A stretch of DNA of 11,176 nucleotides from assembly GCA_947475855.1 (NCBI GenBank), contig CANJPN010000165.1:1-11176 (forward strand), given 5' to 3'. The translations under genes and the position numbers were made by a program. The notes under the pieces were generated by a model. The model was not told the DNA's origin and searched no databases. It was given only the letters and a program-made list of their open reading frames with translations. Below, piece by piece: positions 1 through 6,661 of this stretch (position 1 is the stretch's first letter; the number at the start of each line of letters is the position of its first letter). The stretch comes from Bradyrhizobiaceae bacterium (GTDB lineage Bacteria > Pseudomonadota > Alphaproteobacteria > Rhizobiales > Hyphomicrobiaceae).

Positions 1-599
1 CGATTGAAGGCGGCATTGAGCACGTCAACGATCGCTGGTGGCGTCCGGTTCGGCACCATCGCCCCCATCCATGTGCCGAAATCCACCTCCTTCATGTGGA
101 TACCCGCTTCTGCAAAGGTAGGCAGATCGGGCAGCGATGGTGAGCGCGCGTCGCCGGTTATCCCAAGCAGCCGGACTTGGCCGACCTTGGCCTGCTGCAT
201 CGAAAGGCTCGGCGCAGTGAAGATGAGGTCGAGGTGACCGGCCACAACGTCCTGGAGCGCTTGCCCCGCTCCGCGGTACGGCACGTGCTGCATGCTCGCA
301 CCGGTGGCGACGATGAAAGACACGGCACCGAGATGGTGCGGCGTGCCGATGCCTGAAGTGCCATACTTCAGATCCCCGGGCTTGGCTTTTGCCAGCGCGA
401 CCAAATCGATGGCAGATTTGACAGGCAGGCTCGGATGTACGGCGAGCACCAGTGTCGAGCGCGCGACCTGGATCACCGGCGTCAAATCGCGCAACGGATC
501 GTAACCGGCGACGACGACGTTCGGCGCCACTGCAAAGGACATGTCCACTTGCAGGATGGTATGGCCATCGGGCGGCGAGCGCCGCTGAAGAACGGCGTA
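1..599 (-). pseudogene. 5'-truncated Bug/TctC-family substrate-binding protein (relic, runs off left edge)
   Basis: Reading the minus strand from 599 downwards gives about 199 uninterrupted residues that match the middle and C-terminal part of Bug/TctC periplasmic binding proteins of tripartite tricarboxylate transporters. Recognisable pieces in order are SPPDGHTIL, YDPLRDLTPV, HPSLPVKSAIDLVALAKAKP, YGTSGIGTPHHL, HVPYRGAGQALQDVVAGHLD, LPDLPTFAEAG and PPAIVDVLNAAF. The usual signal peptide and first ligand loop (about the first 80 residues of a ~320-residue family) are missing. An in-frame TGA at 600-602 immediately precedes the homologous part, and none of the three minus frames upstream encodes a Bug N-terminus. 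I therefore read it as a gene cut at its 5' side by rearrangement, not a short functional gene. The C-terminus lies outside the window, so damage there cannot be judged. The family call is firm; the pseudogene call is good. Confidence 0.8.
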
Positions 600-628
600 T
601 CAAACATCTGACACCCGACAGCTAGCGG

Positions 629-634
629 TTGACA
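629..634 (+). promoter_or_regulatory. possible -35 hexamer upstream of the first exported binding protein
   Basis: A perfect TTGACA lies 53 bases before the ATG at 688, in the short gap after the truncated relic. No convincing -10 hexamer sits 16-18 bases downstream (the sequence there is around TCTGCTCG). This is only a candidate promoter element for the 688-1788 gene. Confidence 0.25.
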
Positions 635-687
635 TTTGTTTGCGGTGTGATCTGCTCGATGGATACTTTGCAACGAGGAGCCCGTTT

Positions 688-1788
688 ATGATTTGCTCCA
701 AGGAATTCGTACTTGCGGTAGCTTCGTTGTGGATCGGAGCAGCGAGCCAAGCCGCCGGCGCCGATTTCTATGCAGGCAAGCGGCTGACCATTCTCGTCAA
801 TTACGCGGCTGGTGGTCCCGCCGATATAGATGCGCGCGTGCTGGCAAAGCATCTTGGCCGCCATATCGAGGGTAAGCCAACCATGATCGTTCAGAACATG
901 GATGGCGCCGGCGGCGTGGTAGGGATTAATTACATCGGCGAGGTTGCACCACGTGACGGATCGGTGGTCGGTCAGTTCACGACCGGCGGGTGGCAATACG
1001 CGATCGAGACGAAGCAGCGCAAAGTCGATTTCAGAACCTACGAGTTCGTGGCACTGCAGGCCTCAACCAGCATCTACTATGCGCGGACGGACGTGAAGCC
1101 GGGACTAAAGACAGCCGTTGACCTTGGTCGCGCGGACGGTCTCATCGTGGGTGGTCTCAGCGTTGACAGCTCAAAGGATCTTCTGCTTCGTCTTTCGCTC
1201 GATCTGCTCGGCCTCAAGTACAAGTATGTCACGAGCTATCGCGGCACGAATGGCGTGCGGCTTGCGCTTCAGCAAGGCGAAGTGAACATTACATCCGAGT
1301 CGCCGCCGGCTTATCGCGGTATCGTCGAGCCCGCACTCGTCTCCAAGGGCGACGTCATTCCATTATTCTACGATCCCTACTGGGACGGAAAAGTGTTCAC
1401 CGTTCCCAAGGAGGTTGCCGATCTGCCCATCGTGTCGTTCCCCGAGCTGTACAAGAAGATCAAGGGCGAGGCACCAAAGGGAGAGTTGTGGGAGCACTAT
1501 CTCACCGTGATCGGGCTCAATGGAAAAATGTACCGCATGCTGGCTTTTCCGCCGGGTACGCCAAAGGAGGCGATCGAGGCTTTACGTATGGCAGTTCCGA
1601 AGCTGGTCAAAGACGAGGAGTACGCGGCAGACTCTATGAAAGCCTTCGGATACGTGCCGGAATGGGTGGAAGAGTCTGGCACCGCAGAATGGGTTCGCAA
1701 AACGGTCCAGACATCGCCAGAGATGAAGCGCTTTTTTGCAGACTACATTGCGCGCGCGAGCCGCGAGGGCAGCACAGCAAAACCTTGA
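688..1788 (+). CDS. exported Bug/TctC-like substrate-binding protein (divergent subfamily)
   Basis: A 366-residue protein of the tripartite tricarboxylate transporter substrate-binding (Bug/TctC) type, expected in the periplasm, where it would bind a small organic acid. Residues 1-24 form a signal peptide with hydrophobic core FVLAVASLWIGAAS and a probable cleavage after SQAAG. The mature part opens with ADFYAGKRLTILV, followed by the first ligand loop AAGGPADIDAR (40-50), GRHIEGKPTMIVQNMDGAGG (57-76) and VAPRDGSVVG (86-95). These match the same blocks in the other two intact binding proteins of the window, though this one is the most divergent (GGPADID where the others have GGGYD). I chose ATG 688 because GAGGAG precedes it by seven bases and the signal peptide starts there; an in-frame ATG at 640 would add 16 residues in front of the signal. 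It stands alone between two broken Bug relics, with no membrane subunit nearby. The ligand is unknown. Confidence 0.85.
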   Translation: MICSKEFVLAVASLWIGAASQAAGADFYAGKRLTILVNYAAGGPADIDARVLAKHLGRHIEGKPTMIVQNMDGAGGVVGINYIGEVAPRDGSVVGQFTTGGWQYAIETKQRKVDFRTYEFVALQASTSIYYARTDVKPGLKTAVDLGRADGLIVGGLSVDSSKDLLLRLSLDLLGLKYKYVTSYRGTNGVRLALQQGEVNITSESPPAYRGIVEPALVSKGDVIPLFYDPYWDGKVFTVPKEVADLPIVSFPELYKKIKGEAPKGELWEHYLTVIGLNGKMYRMLAFPPGTPKEAIEALRMAVPKLVKDEEYAADSMKAFGYVPEWVEESGTAEWVRKTVQTSPEMKRFFADYIARASREGSTAKP

Positions 1789-1849
1789 GGGATCCTCACC
1801 AAAGCGGCCGCGAATTGCCGCCTCCAAGCCTTTGATCGGAGGGAGACAG

Positions 1850-2427
1850 GTAAACACTGCCTTGCCGATATCGACTGCGGCCGACCTTGTCGCCAACTCG
1901 AAGAGCACCCCAGTCGTCTTTGCCTCCGGTGGCAACGGCACATCGGGCCACCTTTCATTCGAGTACCTCTAGCTCGTCTCTGGAATGAATGCCTCCCATC
2001 TCCCCTATCGCGGCGCCGCGCCTGCGGCCAAGGATCTGCTCGCTTGGCATGTACAAACGGCCTTCATCACGAGCCCGGCCCAGCTGCCGCATGAAGGTCA
2101 GGCAAGGTCAAGGCGCTAGCTGTGGCCTCTCCTGCCCGAATCCCGAAGGCCGCTAATATCCCAACTATAACAGAAGGTGGCGCAGCTGATTTCGAGGCGC
2201 TGTTCGCGTTCGTAATGCAGGTGTCTGCTTCCACACTGCCGGCGGAAAAGGCCTTCATCAGCCATCACGTCGCTGCGGTGTTCGAGTTTCCGGAGTTTCG
2301 TCAAAGGTTAGAGGTAATCGGCGTTGATCCCAGGTCGAGCACACCCGCGGAAGCACGTGCATGGCTCGCGCGAGAGAGCGAACGGTGGAGCAAAGTCATC
2401 AAGGCGAGTGCCATGAGGATCGATTGA
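1850..2427 (+). pseudogene. degenerate Bug/TctC-family binding-protein relic (stop plus frameshift)
   Basis: The plus strand carries the C-terminal half to two-thirds of another Bug/TctC protein in pieces. From about 1850 one frame reads VNTALPISTAADLVANSK and FASGGNGTSGHLSFEYL, then hits TAG at 1970-1972, probably a mutated CAG. It resumes in the same frame with LVSGMNASHLPYRGAAPAAK and QTAFITSPAQLP. Near 2090-2100 the reading frame shifts. The new frame reads GKVKALAVASPARIPKAANI, PTITEGGAADFEAL and EFRQRLEVIGVDPRSSTPAE, ending at TGA 2425-2427. Signal peptide and first ligand loop are absent, so the gene is also truncated at its 5' side. It covers part of the same family region as the 1-599 fragment, in opposite orientation, so the two are remnants of different genes, not halves of one. 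Not expected to give a functional protein. Confidence 0.8.
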
Positions 2428-2512
2428 CTTATTGGCACCGCGCATGTGCTCTCGAAGCTTGGTGGCCCATTCCCCTACTGCGGGAACAATCCTGCAGGCG
2501 GTGAGAACGCCC

Positions 2513-2541
2513 CCAAGAAACGCTGTATGCGGACATGCAGC
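2513..2541 (-). terminator. possible terminator hairpin after the catabolic operon
   Basis: Read on the minus strand, GCTGCATG and CATACAGC form an 8-bp stem with one mismatch around a four-base loop (arms 2534-2541 and 2522-2529), followed by GTTTCTT. It lies about 22 bases beyond the stop codon of the last operon gene. The stem is short and the T-run is interrupted, so this is tentative. The rest of the 2428-2562 gap shows nothing else I recognise. Confidence 0.35.
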
Positions 2542-2562
2542 ATAACGATGACGATGCAGGCG

Positions 2563-3690
2563 CTAATGGTCTTGTCGGAGTTCGACGGGCTCGAACTGGC
2601 TCAGGCGATCGAACCGCTTCCGGTGTGCGGACTCATTGCCTAGGTAGGCGGCAAGCCACATCGCCCGCTTGAGATAGAGCCCAACGTCGTGCTCGTCGGT
2701 GAAACCGATCGCACCGTGCATTTGAATTGCCGACTTGGTCAAAGCCAAAGCTTCGCCGGCAGCATAAGCTTTCAGGGCGGATGCCATCTCCGATGAAGGC
2801 ACGATGCCCTGGTCACAGATCTGGAACAGCAGCGTTCGGGTGCTGATGACTTGAACGAGGTTGTCGACTGCGCGGTGCTGCAATGCCTGGAAGCTGCCAA
2901 TCGGCTTGCCGAATTGCTTGCGGATCTTGAGGTACTCGACCGTCAAATCGAGTGCGGCGGTCATGACACCGACAAGCTCGGCGGCGGTGGCGATCAGCAT
3001 CATGTCATAAAGAGCTTGTACAACAGGCGCGGCATGCGCTGGAGCGGCTATCAAATGATCGGCCGAAACTGCGCGGAAGGTCAACGTCCCGTAGCTCCTC
3101 CCATCCACGGTTTCATGCTCGTCGACCGTGAGGCCGATCGCGCTCTTGGAAACGTAGCAGAGAACCGGATCATCATTGCTCCATGCTGCTACGATGAAAC
3201 CATCACTGGCCGACGCCAACGGCACGCCCGCCCGGGTGCCATCAAGTACGATGCGGCCGGAGCTGAACACTGCTGCAAGGCTCGCTCTGGTGTTGTCGAG
3301 TTCCGAGCCATCGCCTTCGATCGCGAGCGACACGATCATTTCGCCGGAGACGACTTTCTCAAGCAAGTTAGACGATGCTGCAGAGCTTTCTCCATTTGAA
3401 AGGGCGTAGGCTGCAATCGCTGCTGGTGCGACTGGCTCGGGCGCGAGCCCTCTTCCGGTTTCCATCAGCAGTAAGGCAAGCTCCGTCAAGCCGAGGCCGA
3501 GGCCGCCCTGTTCAGGGGGTACGAGGACGCCGAACCAACCCGCTAACGCCATCTTTTCGTGGACATTGCGCTCAAAACCGGCTGACTTTCGGCGCAAGTG
3601 GCGCATGCGCTTGACGCCGCCCTGCTCCGCGAGCAGCTTGCTGGCGCTGGCCTGAAGCAGTTCTTGCTCTGGAGAAAGCAGGAGGTCCAT
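2563..3690 (-). CDS. acyl-CoA dehydrogenase family protein, probable non-catalytic partner subunit
   Basis: A 375-residue acyl-CoA dehydrogenase fold protein, last gene of the minus-strand operon. Family hallmarks are the N-terminal helical domain (VPPEQGGLGLG near 57-67), RKQFGKPIGSFQALQHRAVD (257-276) and the C-terminal GFTDEHDVGLYLKRA (329-343). The usual flavin/substrate loop (xEPGSGSD in typical members) is degenerate, reading AIEGDGSELDN at 123-133. At the C-terminus there is no YEGT-type catalytic Glu. The alternative catalytic Glu of the isovaleryl-CoA dehydrogenase type is also missing: helix G reads LYDMMLIATAAELV. Such proteins are known to pair with a complete acyl-CoA dehydrogenase as alpha2beta2 complexes, for example FadE28-FadE29 in mycobacterial steroid side-chain oxidation. 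The gene directly upstream is a suitable partner (59 bases away). ATG 3690 is preceded by AAGGA at suitable spacing; stop is TAG. The non-catalytic role is inferred from residue loss. Confidence 0.85.
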   Translation of the reverse strand: MDLLLSPEQELLQASASKLLAEQGGVKRMRHLRRKSAGFERNVHEKMALAGWFGVLVPPEQGGLGLGLTELALLLMETGRGLAPEPVAPAAIAAYALSNGESSAASSNLLEKVVSGEMIVSLAIEGDGSELDNTRASLAAVFSSGRIVLDGTRAGVPLASASDGFIVAAWSNDDPVLCYVSKSAIGLTVDEHETVDGRSYGTLTFRAVSADHLIAAPAHAAPVVQALYDMMLIATAAELVGVMTAALDLTVEYLKIRKQFGKPIGSFQALQHRAVDNLVQVISTRTLLFQICDQGIVPSSEMASALKAYAAGEALALTKSAIQMHGAIGFTDEHDVGLYLKRAMWLAAYLGNESAHRKRFDRLSQFEPVELRQDH

Positions 3691-3749
3691 CGAATGGTCC
3701 TTAAGTCAATTGTGGTATTTCTTGAAATGAGGTGGGGTCGGGCATCGAG

Positions 3750-4901
3750 CTAGCTTGGAAGACCCAAGACGCGTCTTGCCAGCACATTGCGCTGGATCTC
3801 GCTCGATCCGCCGTAGATCGTGGCGCGACGCGATTGAAGAAAGATCCGGGTGATGTCGACATCGTCATCGCCGACGGATTGGCGCCCGACGTCGGCGCCG
3901 TGGGTGTCGGCTACGTCGATAAGGAGATCGGTTGCCGCTTGAAGATTGCTGGTAGCAATCAATTTCATGGTGGAGGAAGCGGGGCCAAGCGGTCGGCCGT
4001 TGGCAATCAGACCGGCCGCCTGCCAGAACAGCGCTTCCTGCGCGATGATCCTGATCCGTAGCGCGGCAAGCTTGTCGCGAAACACGGGATCACCGTCGCG
4101 ACCATTGGCATTGGCTAGCCGCGTAATGCGATGCACGACTTCTAGTGCGTGCTGTGGGCTCGACGTGAACAGCCTTTCGTTGGCCAGCAAGTCGTTCGCC
4201 ACCTTCCAGCCGCCGTTGAGCGGACCGATGAGATTTTCCTTGGTCACGACCACGTCGTCGAGCAAGACCTGCGAAAACTCGTCGTCGCCTGCGATGTTCA
4301 AGATGGGCTTGGTTTTGACGCCCTTGGTTCGCAGATCGATCAGGAGGAAGCTGATGCCGGCGTGCTTGGGCTTGGCTTCTGGGTCCGTGCGAACCAGCGT
4401 GAACATCCAGTCGGCGTGATGTGCCCACGTCTGCCAGACCTTGGTGCCGTTCACGAGGAAGTGCTCGTCTATCAACTCGGCCTTGGTGGTCAAACTGGCG
4501 AGGTCGGAGCCCGAGCCGGGCTCCGAGTAGCCTTGTGCCCAGATCACGTCACCGCGCAGGATTGGCGGGAGGTGGCGCTGCTTCTGCTCGTGCGTGCCGT
4601 AGCGCATGAGTATGGGGCCGAGATGATTGACGCCCTGTAGCGGCAGATGCGGCGCCGACAAACGGCCGAGCTCCTGGGCGATGATGATCTGCTCGCTGAG
4701 CGTCGCCCCCATGCCGCCGTGCTCTTTGGGCCAATGGGGTGCAATCCAGCCGCGCTCGCTCAGCAGTTTGTACCAGACCATCAGATCGGCCGGCGGCGGG
4801 CGGACGGTTCGACCTCGGAGCTCACGAGGCAGGTTGGCCTCGAACCAGCTACGCACCTGTTTTCGAAAGGTCGCATCGCTGGCGGAATCCTTGTGAAACA
4901 T
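3750..4901 (-). CDS. acyl-CoA dehydrogenase, probable catalytic subunit
   Basis: A 383-residue FAD-dependent acyl-CoA dehydrogenase that would desaturate an acyl-CoA thioester at alpha-beta in the cytoplasm and pass electrons to electron-transfer flavoprotein. In order it shows PHWPKEHGGMGAT (55-67), the flavin/substrate loop YSEPGSGSDLASL (125-137), NGTKVWQTWAHHADW (151-165), and the C-terminal IYGGSSEIQRNVLARRVLGL (362-381). The usual MCAD-type catalytic Glu in YEGT is Gly here (YGGS). Glu242 in LLANERLF occupies the position used by isovaleryl-CoA and long-chain acyl-CoA dehydrogenases and is the likely catalytic base. ATG 4901 follows a GAGGGAG ribosome site. Its neighbour downstream is the incomplete acyl-CoA dehydrogenase, which suggests one heteromeric enzyme. 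The 102-base gap to the upstream DUF35 gene holds a small inverted repeat. The exact acyl substrate is not evident; the pairing favours a bulky or ring-bearing acyl-CoA over a simple fatty acid. Confidence 0.92.
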   Translation of the reverse strand: MFHKDSASDATFRKQVRSWFEANLPRELRGRTVRPPPADLMVWYKLLSERGWIAPHWPKEHGGMGATLSEQIIIAQELGRLSAPHLPLQGVNHLGPILMRYGTHEQKQRHLPPILRGDVIWAQGYSEPGSGSDLASLTTKAELIDEHFLVNGTKVWQTWAHHADWMFTLVRTDPEAKPKHAGISFLLIDLRTKGVKTKPILNIAGDDEFSQVLLDDVVVTKENLIGPLNGGWKVANDLLANERLFTSSPQHALEVVHRITRLANANGRDGDPVFRDKLAALRIRIIAQEALFWQAAGLIANGRPLGPASSTMKLIATSNLQAATDLLIDVADTHGADVGRQSVGDDDVDITRIFLQSRRATIYGGSSEIQRNVLARRVLGLPS

Positions 4902-4931
4902 TCTTCAGATTCTCCCTCGATGGGATTTGCA

Positions 4932-4956
4932 CGGCATCGCAACCCACGAGATGCCG
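4932..4956 (-). repeat. 7-bp inverted repeat between the DUF35 and acyl-CoA dehydrogenase genes
   Basis: CGGCATC at 4932-4938 and GATGCCG at 4950-4956 are perfect inverted arms around an 11-base loop, in the longest gap inside the minus-strand operon. In the mRNA it would form a stem-loop about 30 bases before the next start codon. No T-run follows, so it is not an obvious terminator. It could affect mRNA processing or relative expression, or be chance. Confidence 0.3.
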
Positions 4957-5003
4957 GTGGCGGCGACCGACCCGTGAATGGTCAACGAAGCCGGATCTCG
5001 ACG

Positions 5004-5420
5004 CTACTTGTCTGGCTCGAATGCAAAGTATTCGAAGTCATCGTTGATCTTGTCCCAGCACAGGCGCACCCGCATGCCGATCATGACGTCGGCGGCGCTG
5101 CAGTTGTGCAAGAGGCTCATCAGGCGAACCCCTTCTTCGAGTTCGACGGTGGCAATCAGGTAGGGTTCTTTACCTTCGAAACCGCGCGCCGGCACGAGCG
5201 TTTCGGTGAATGAATAAACGACACCCTTGCCTGTCGCCTCGATCCACTCGGTGTCCTGCTTGCCTGAATAGATGTTCACGGCGCGAGGATAGAATTGGCA
5301 TTTGCCCGTTGCGGGATCGCGCTGGAGAAGGAGGCGGTGCTTGTTCACGCCTTCCCAGAACTGCTGAGATATATTGGTAGGCGTGGGGGCCGGCCGCGGC
5401 CGTTTCGGTTTCTCGCTCAC
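5004..5420 (-). CDS. DUF35 OB-fold protein, partner of the thiolase-like protein
   Basis: A 138-residue DUF35/OB-fold protein. Proteins of this family sit beside thiolase-like enzymes and bind them, sometimes shaping the acyl-CoA site, as ChsH2-DUF35 does for the aldolase Ltp2. The FWEGVNKHRLLLQR block (21-34), YPRAVNIYSG (44-53), GKGVVYSFTETLVPARGFEG (64-83), PYLIATVELEEGVRLMSLL (86-104) and IGMRVRLCWD (114-123) follow the family order: N-terminal helix, ribbon region, OB fold. The rubredoxin-like zinc ribbon has lost its CxxC pairs: that stretch reads RDPATGKCQFYPR with a single Cys, so no zinc site is expected. The start is the GTG at 5420, which overlaps the thiolase-like stop (GTGA), so the two are translationally coupled. 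A longer open frame upstream overlaps the thiolase-like gene out of frame and has no family match. No MaoC hydratase domain is fused to it. Confidence 0.88.
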   Translation of the reverse strand: MSEKPKRPRPAPTPTNISQQFWEGVNKHRLLLQRDPATGKCQFYPRAVNIYSGKQDTEWIEATGKGVVYSFTETLVPARGFEGKEPYLIATVELEEGVRLMSLLHNCSAADVMIGMRVRLCWDKINDDFEYFAFEPDK

Positions 5421-6601
5421 CAGCTCTTCTCCAGTATCAAGACCGCGCTCGTGCCCCAGTTTCGTACATATGGGATCACCCCGATACCCGTCACCATCGC
5501 TGTGTCCGGCTTTGGAACCTGACGTTCTCCAGCCTCGCCGAACATTTGCCGGAGGGCCTCCACCAGGTTGAGCTGGCCGCCGGCCAACCCTGGCTGTCCG
5601 CACGAGATCTGGCCGCCGCCAGTGTTGATCGGCAGCTTGCCGGTCGGCGAAATATCCGTCGACAGGAGATAACTCGAGCCTTCGCCGCGACCGCAGAAGC
5701 CGATATGCTCGAGCTGCAGCATGACGGCGACTAGAAAATCATCATAAGGATGGAACATGCGAATGTCTGCCGGCGACATGCCGGCCTTGGCTAGGGCGCG
5801 TGGACCAGCGAGCGTGAAGCCGCTTTCCGTGATGTCTGGCATGGGGTTGCGAACGTTGAAGTTCGTGACCTCCTCATAAGCAATGGGATGCACGGCATGG
5901 CGGGCTTGCATCTTCCTGGCTCGCTCTGTCGACGTAATGAGGATGGCATTGCCACCGTCGGCGGGCATCACCGAATCCAGAAGACGCAACGGTGTCGAGA
6001 CGATTCGCGAGGCGAGGTAGTCGTCGATCGTCATCGGCTTGCGTAGCGAGTCGACGGCGTTCTCATTGATCACGGCGCCATTGCGCTGAGCGACTGCGAG
6101 TTTGCCGAGCGCTTTGAAGTCGAGCTGGTACTGATGCATGTAGCGATGCATCAGCAGGCCAAAGGCGCCAGGTGGTCCCTGGATGCCGGTCGGGTTGCGG
6201 AATTCGCTGCGGTAGGAGCGCTGGTTGTCGGTGCGAATCGTCGACGGCGTCGATGCGGCAACCGACAGGACCATCTCGCACTGGCCGGATTGAATGGCGG
6301 CAGCAGCTCGGGCCACGTTGGCCGCCATCGAGGCGCCGCCAAGATCTGAGCTCTGGGTCCAACGCGTGGTGAGGCCGAGGTGATCGCCGAGGTAGTTGGA
6401 CCAGAAATTATTGCCAGCCTCGCTATCGGGGATGAGGGTCGCCAAGCCGTCGATCTCGTCGATGCCGACACCTGTGCTGGCGAGCACCTTGGCCATGGCT
6501 TCAGCGGCGAAATCGTACGTGGATCGATTGGAGCGGCGGACGATTCTGGTCTCAGCGTAGCCGATGATGGCGACGTCTCTGGCGCTCAGCGGATTTTTCA
6601 A
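5417..6601 (-). CDS. thiolase-superfamily protein (lipid-transfer/Ltp2-like), probable C-C lyase
   Basis: A 394-residue protein of the SCP-x/Ltp branch of the thiolase superfamily. It begins SARDVAIIGYAETRI (6-20), with DEIDGLATL (48-56), the active-site region SDLGGASMAANVARAAAAI (85-103), MPADGGNAILI (212-222), FHPYDDFLVAVML (283-295) and the C-terminal NTGGGQISCGQPGLAGG (326-342). True thiolases have a nucleophilic Cys in the second block and GHP in the last. Here these are GGAS and GQP, so neither catalytic Cys nor His is present. With the coupled DUF35 gene this recalls the Ltp2-ChsH2 retro-aldolase that splits beta-hydroxyacyl-CoA side chains. A different lyase or non-catalytic role is possible. 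It is probably often annotated as acetyl-CoA acetyltransferase, which the residues do not support. I set the start at TTG 6601 because a perfect AGGAGG lies six bases upstream; an upstream TTG at 6646 would put that site inside the gene. Confidence 0.88.
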   Translation of the reverse strand: MKNPLSARDVAIIGYAETRIVRRSNRSTYDFAAEAMAKVLASTGVGIDEIDGLATLIPDSEAGNNFWSNYLGDHLGLTTRWTQSSDLGGASMAANVARAAAAIQSGQCEMVLSVAASTPSTIRTDNQRSYRSEFRNPTGIQGPPGAFGLLMHRYMHQYQLDFKALGKLAVAQRNGAVINENAVDSLRKPMTIDDYLASRIVSTPLRLLDSVMPADGGNAILITSTERARKMQARHAVHPIAYEEVTNFNVRNPMPDITESGFTLAGPRALAKAGMSPADIRMFHPYDDFLVAVMLQLEHIGFCGRGEGSSYLLSTDISPTGKLPINTGGGQISCGQPGLAGGQLNLVEALRQMFGEAGERQVPKPDTAMVTGIGVIPYVRNWGTSAVLILEKSW

Positions 6602-6607
6602 TGCGTT

Positions 6608-6613
6608 CCTCCT
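6608..6613 (-). promoter_or_regulatory. ribosome binding site deciding a TTG start
   Basis: A perfect AGGAGG on the minus strand, six bases before TTG 6601-6599. No in-frame ATG lies near the N-terminus of the thiolase-like protein, so this site is the main argument for the rare TTG start. Confidence 0.7.
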
Positions 6614-6661
6614 GCCGTCATTGCGGATTTCGTAGGTACCGACCAAAGCCGGGTCAGTGGC

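Noticed and set aside
2122..2427. Separate 101-codon gene starting at GTG 2122
   Set aside because: Its sequence is the C-terminal part of a Bug protein whose earlier part is found just upstream in another frame, so it belongs to the relic.
1..2427. The two Bug fragments as halves of one gene split by insertion of the 688-1788 gene
   Set aside because: They lie on opposite strands and both cover the central and C-terminal family region, so they overlap instead of complementing each other.
2851..3399. Plus-strand open frame of 182 codons inside the smaller acyl-CoA dehydrogenase gene
   Set aside because: It is a shadow of a clear coding frame on the other strand, with no domain match or ribosome site.
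4149..5213. Plus-strand open frames (163 and 188 codons) opposite the catalytic acyl-CoA dehydrogenase and DUF35 genes
   Set aside because: Low-complexity shadow translations of conserved minus-strand genes.
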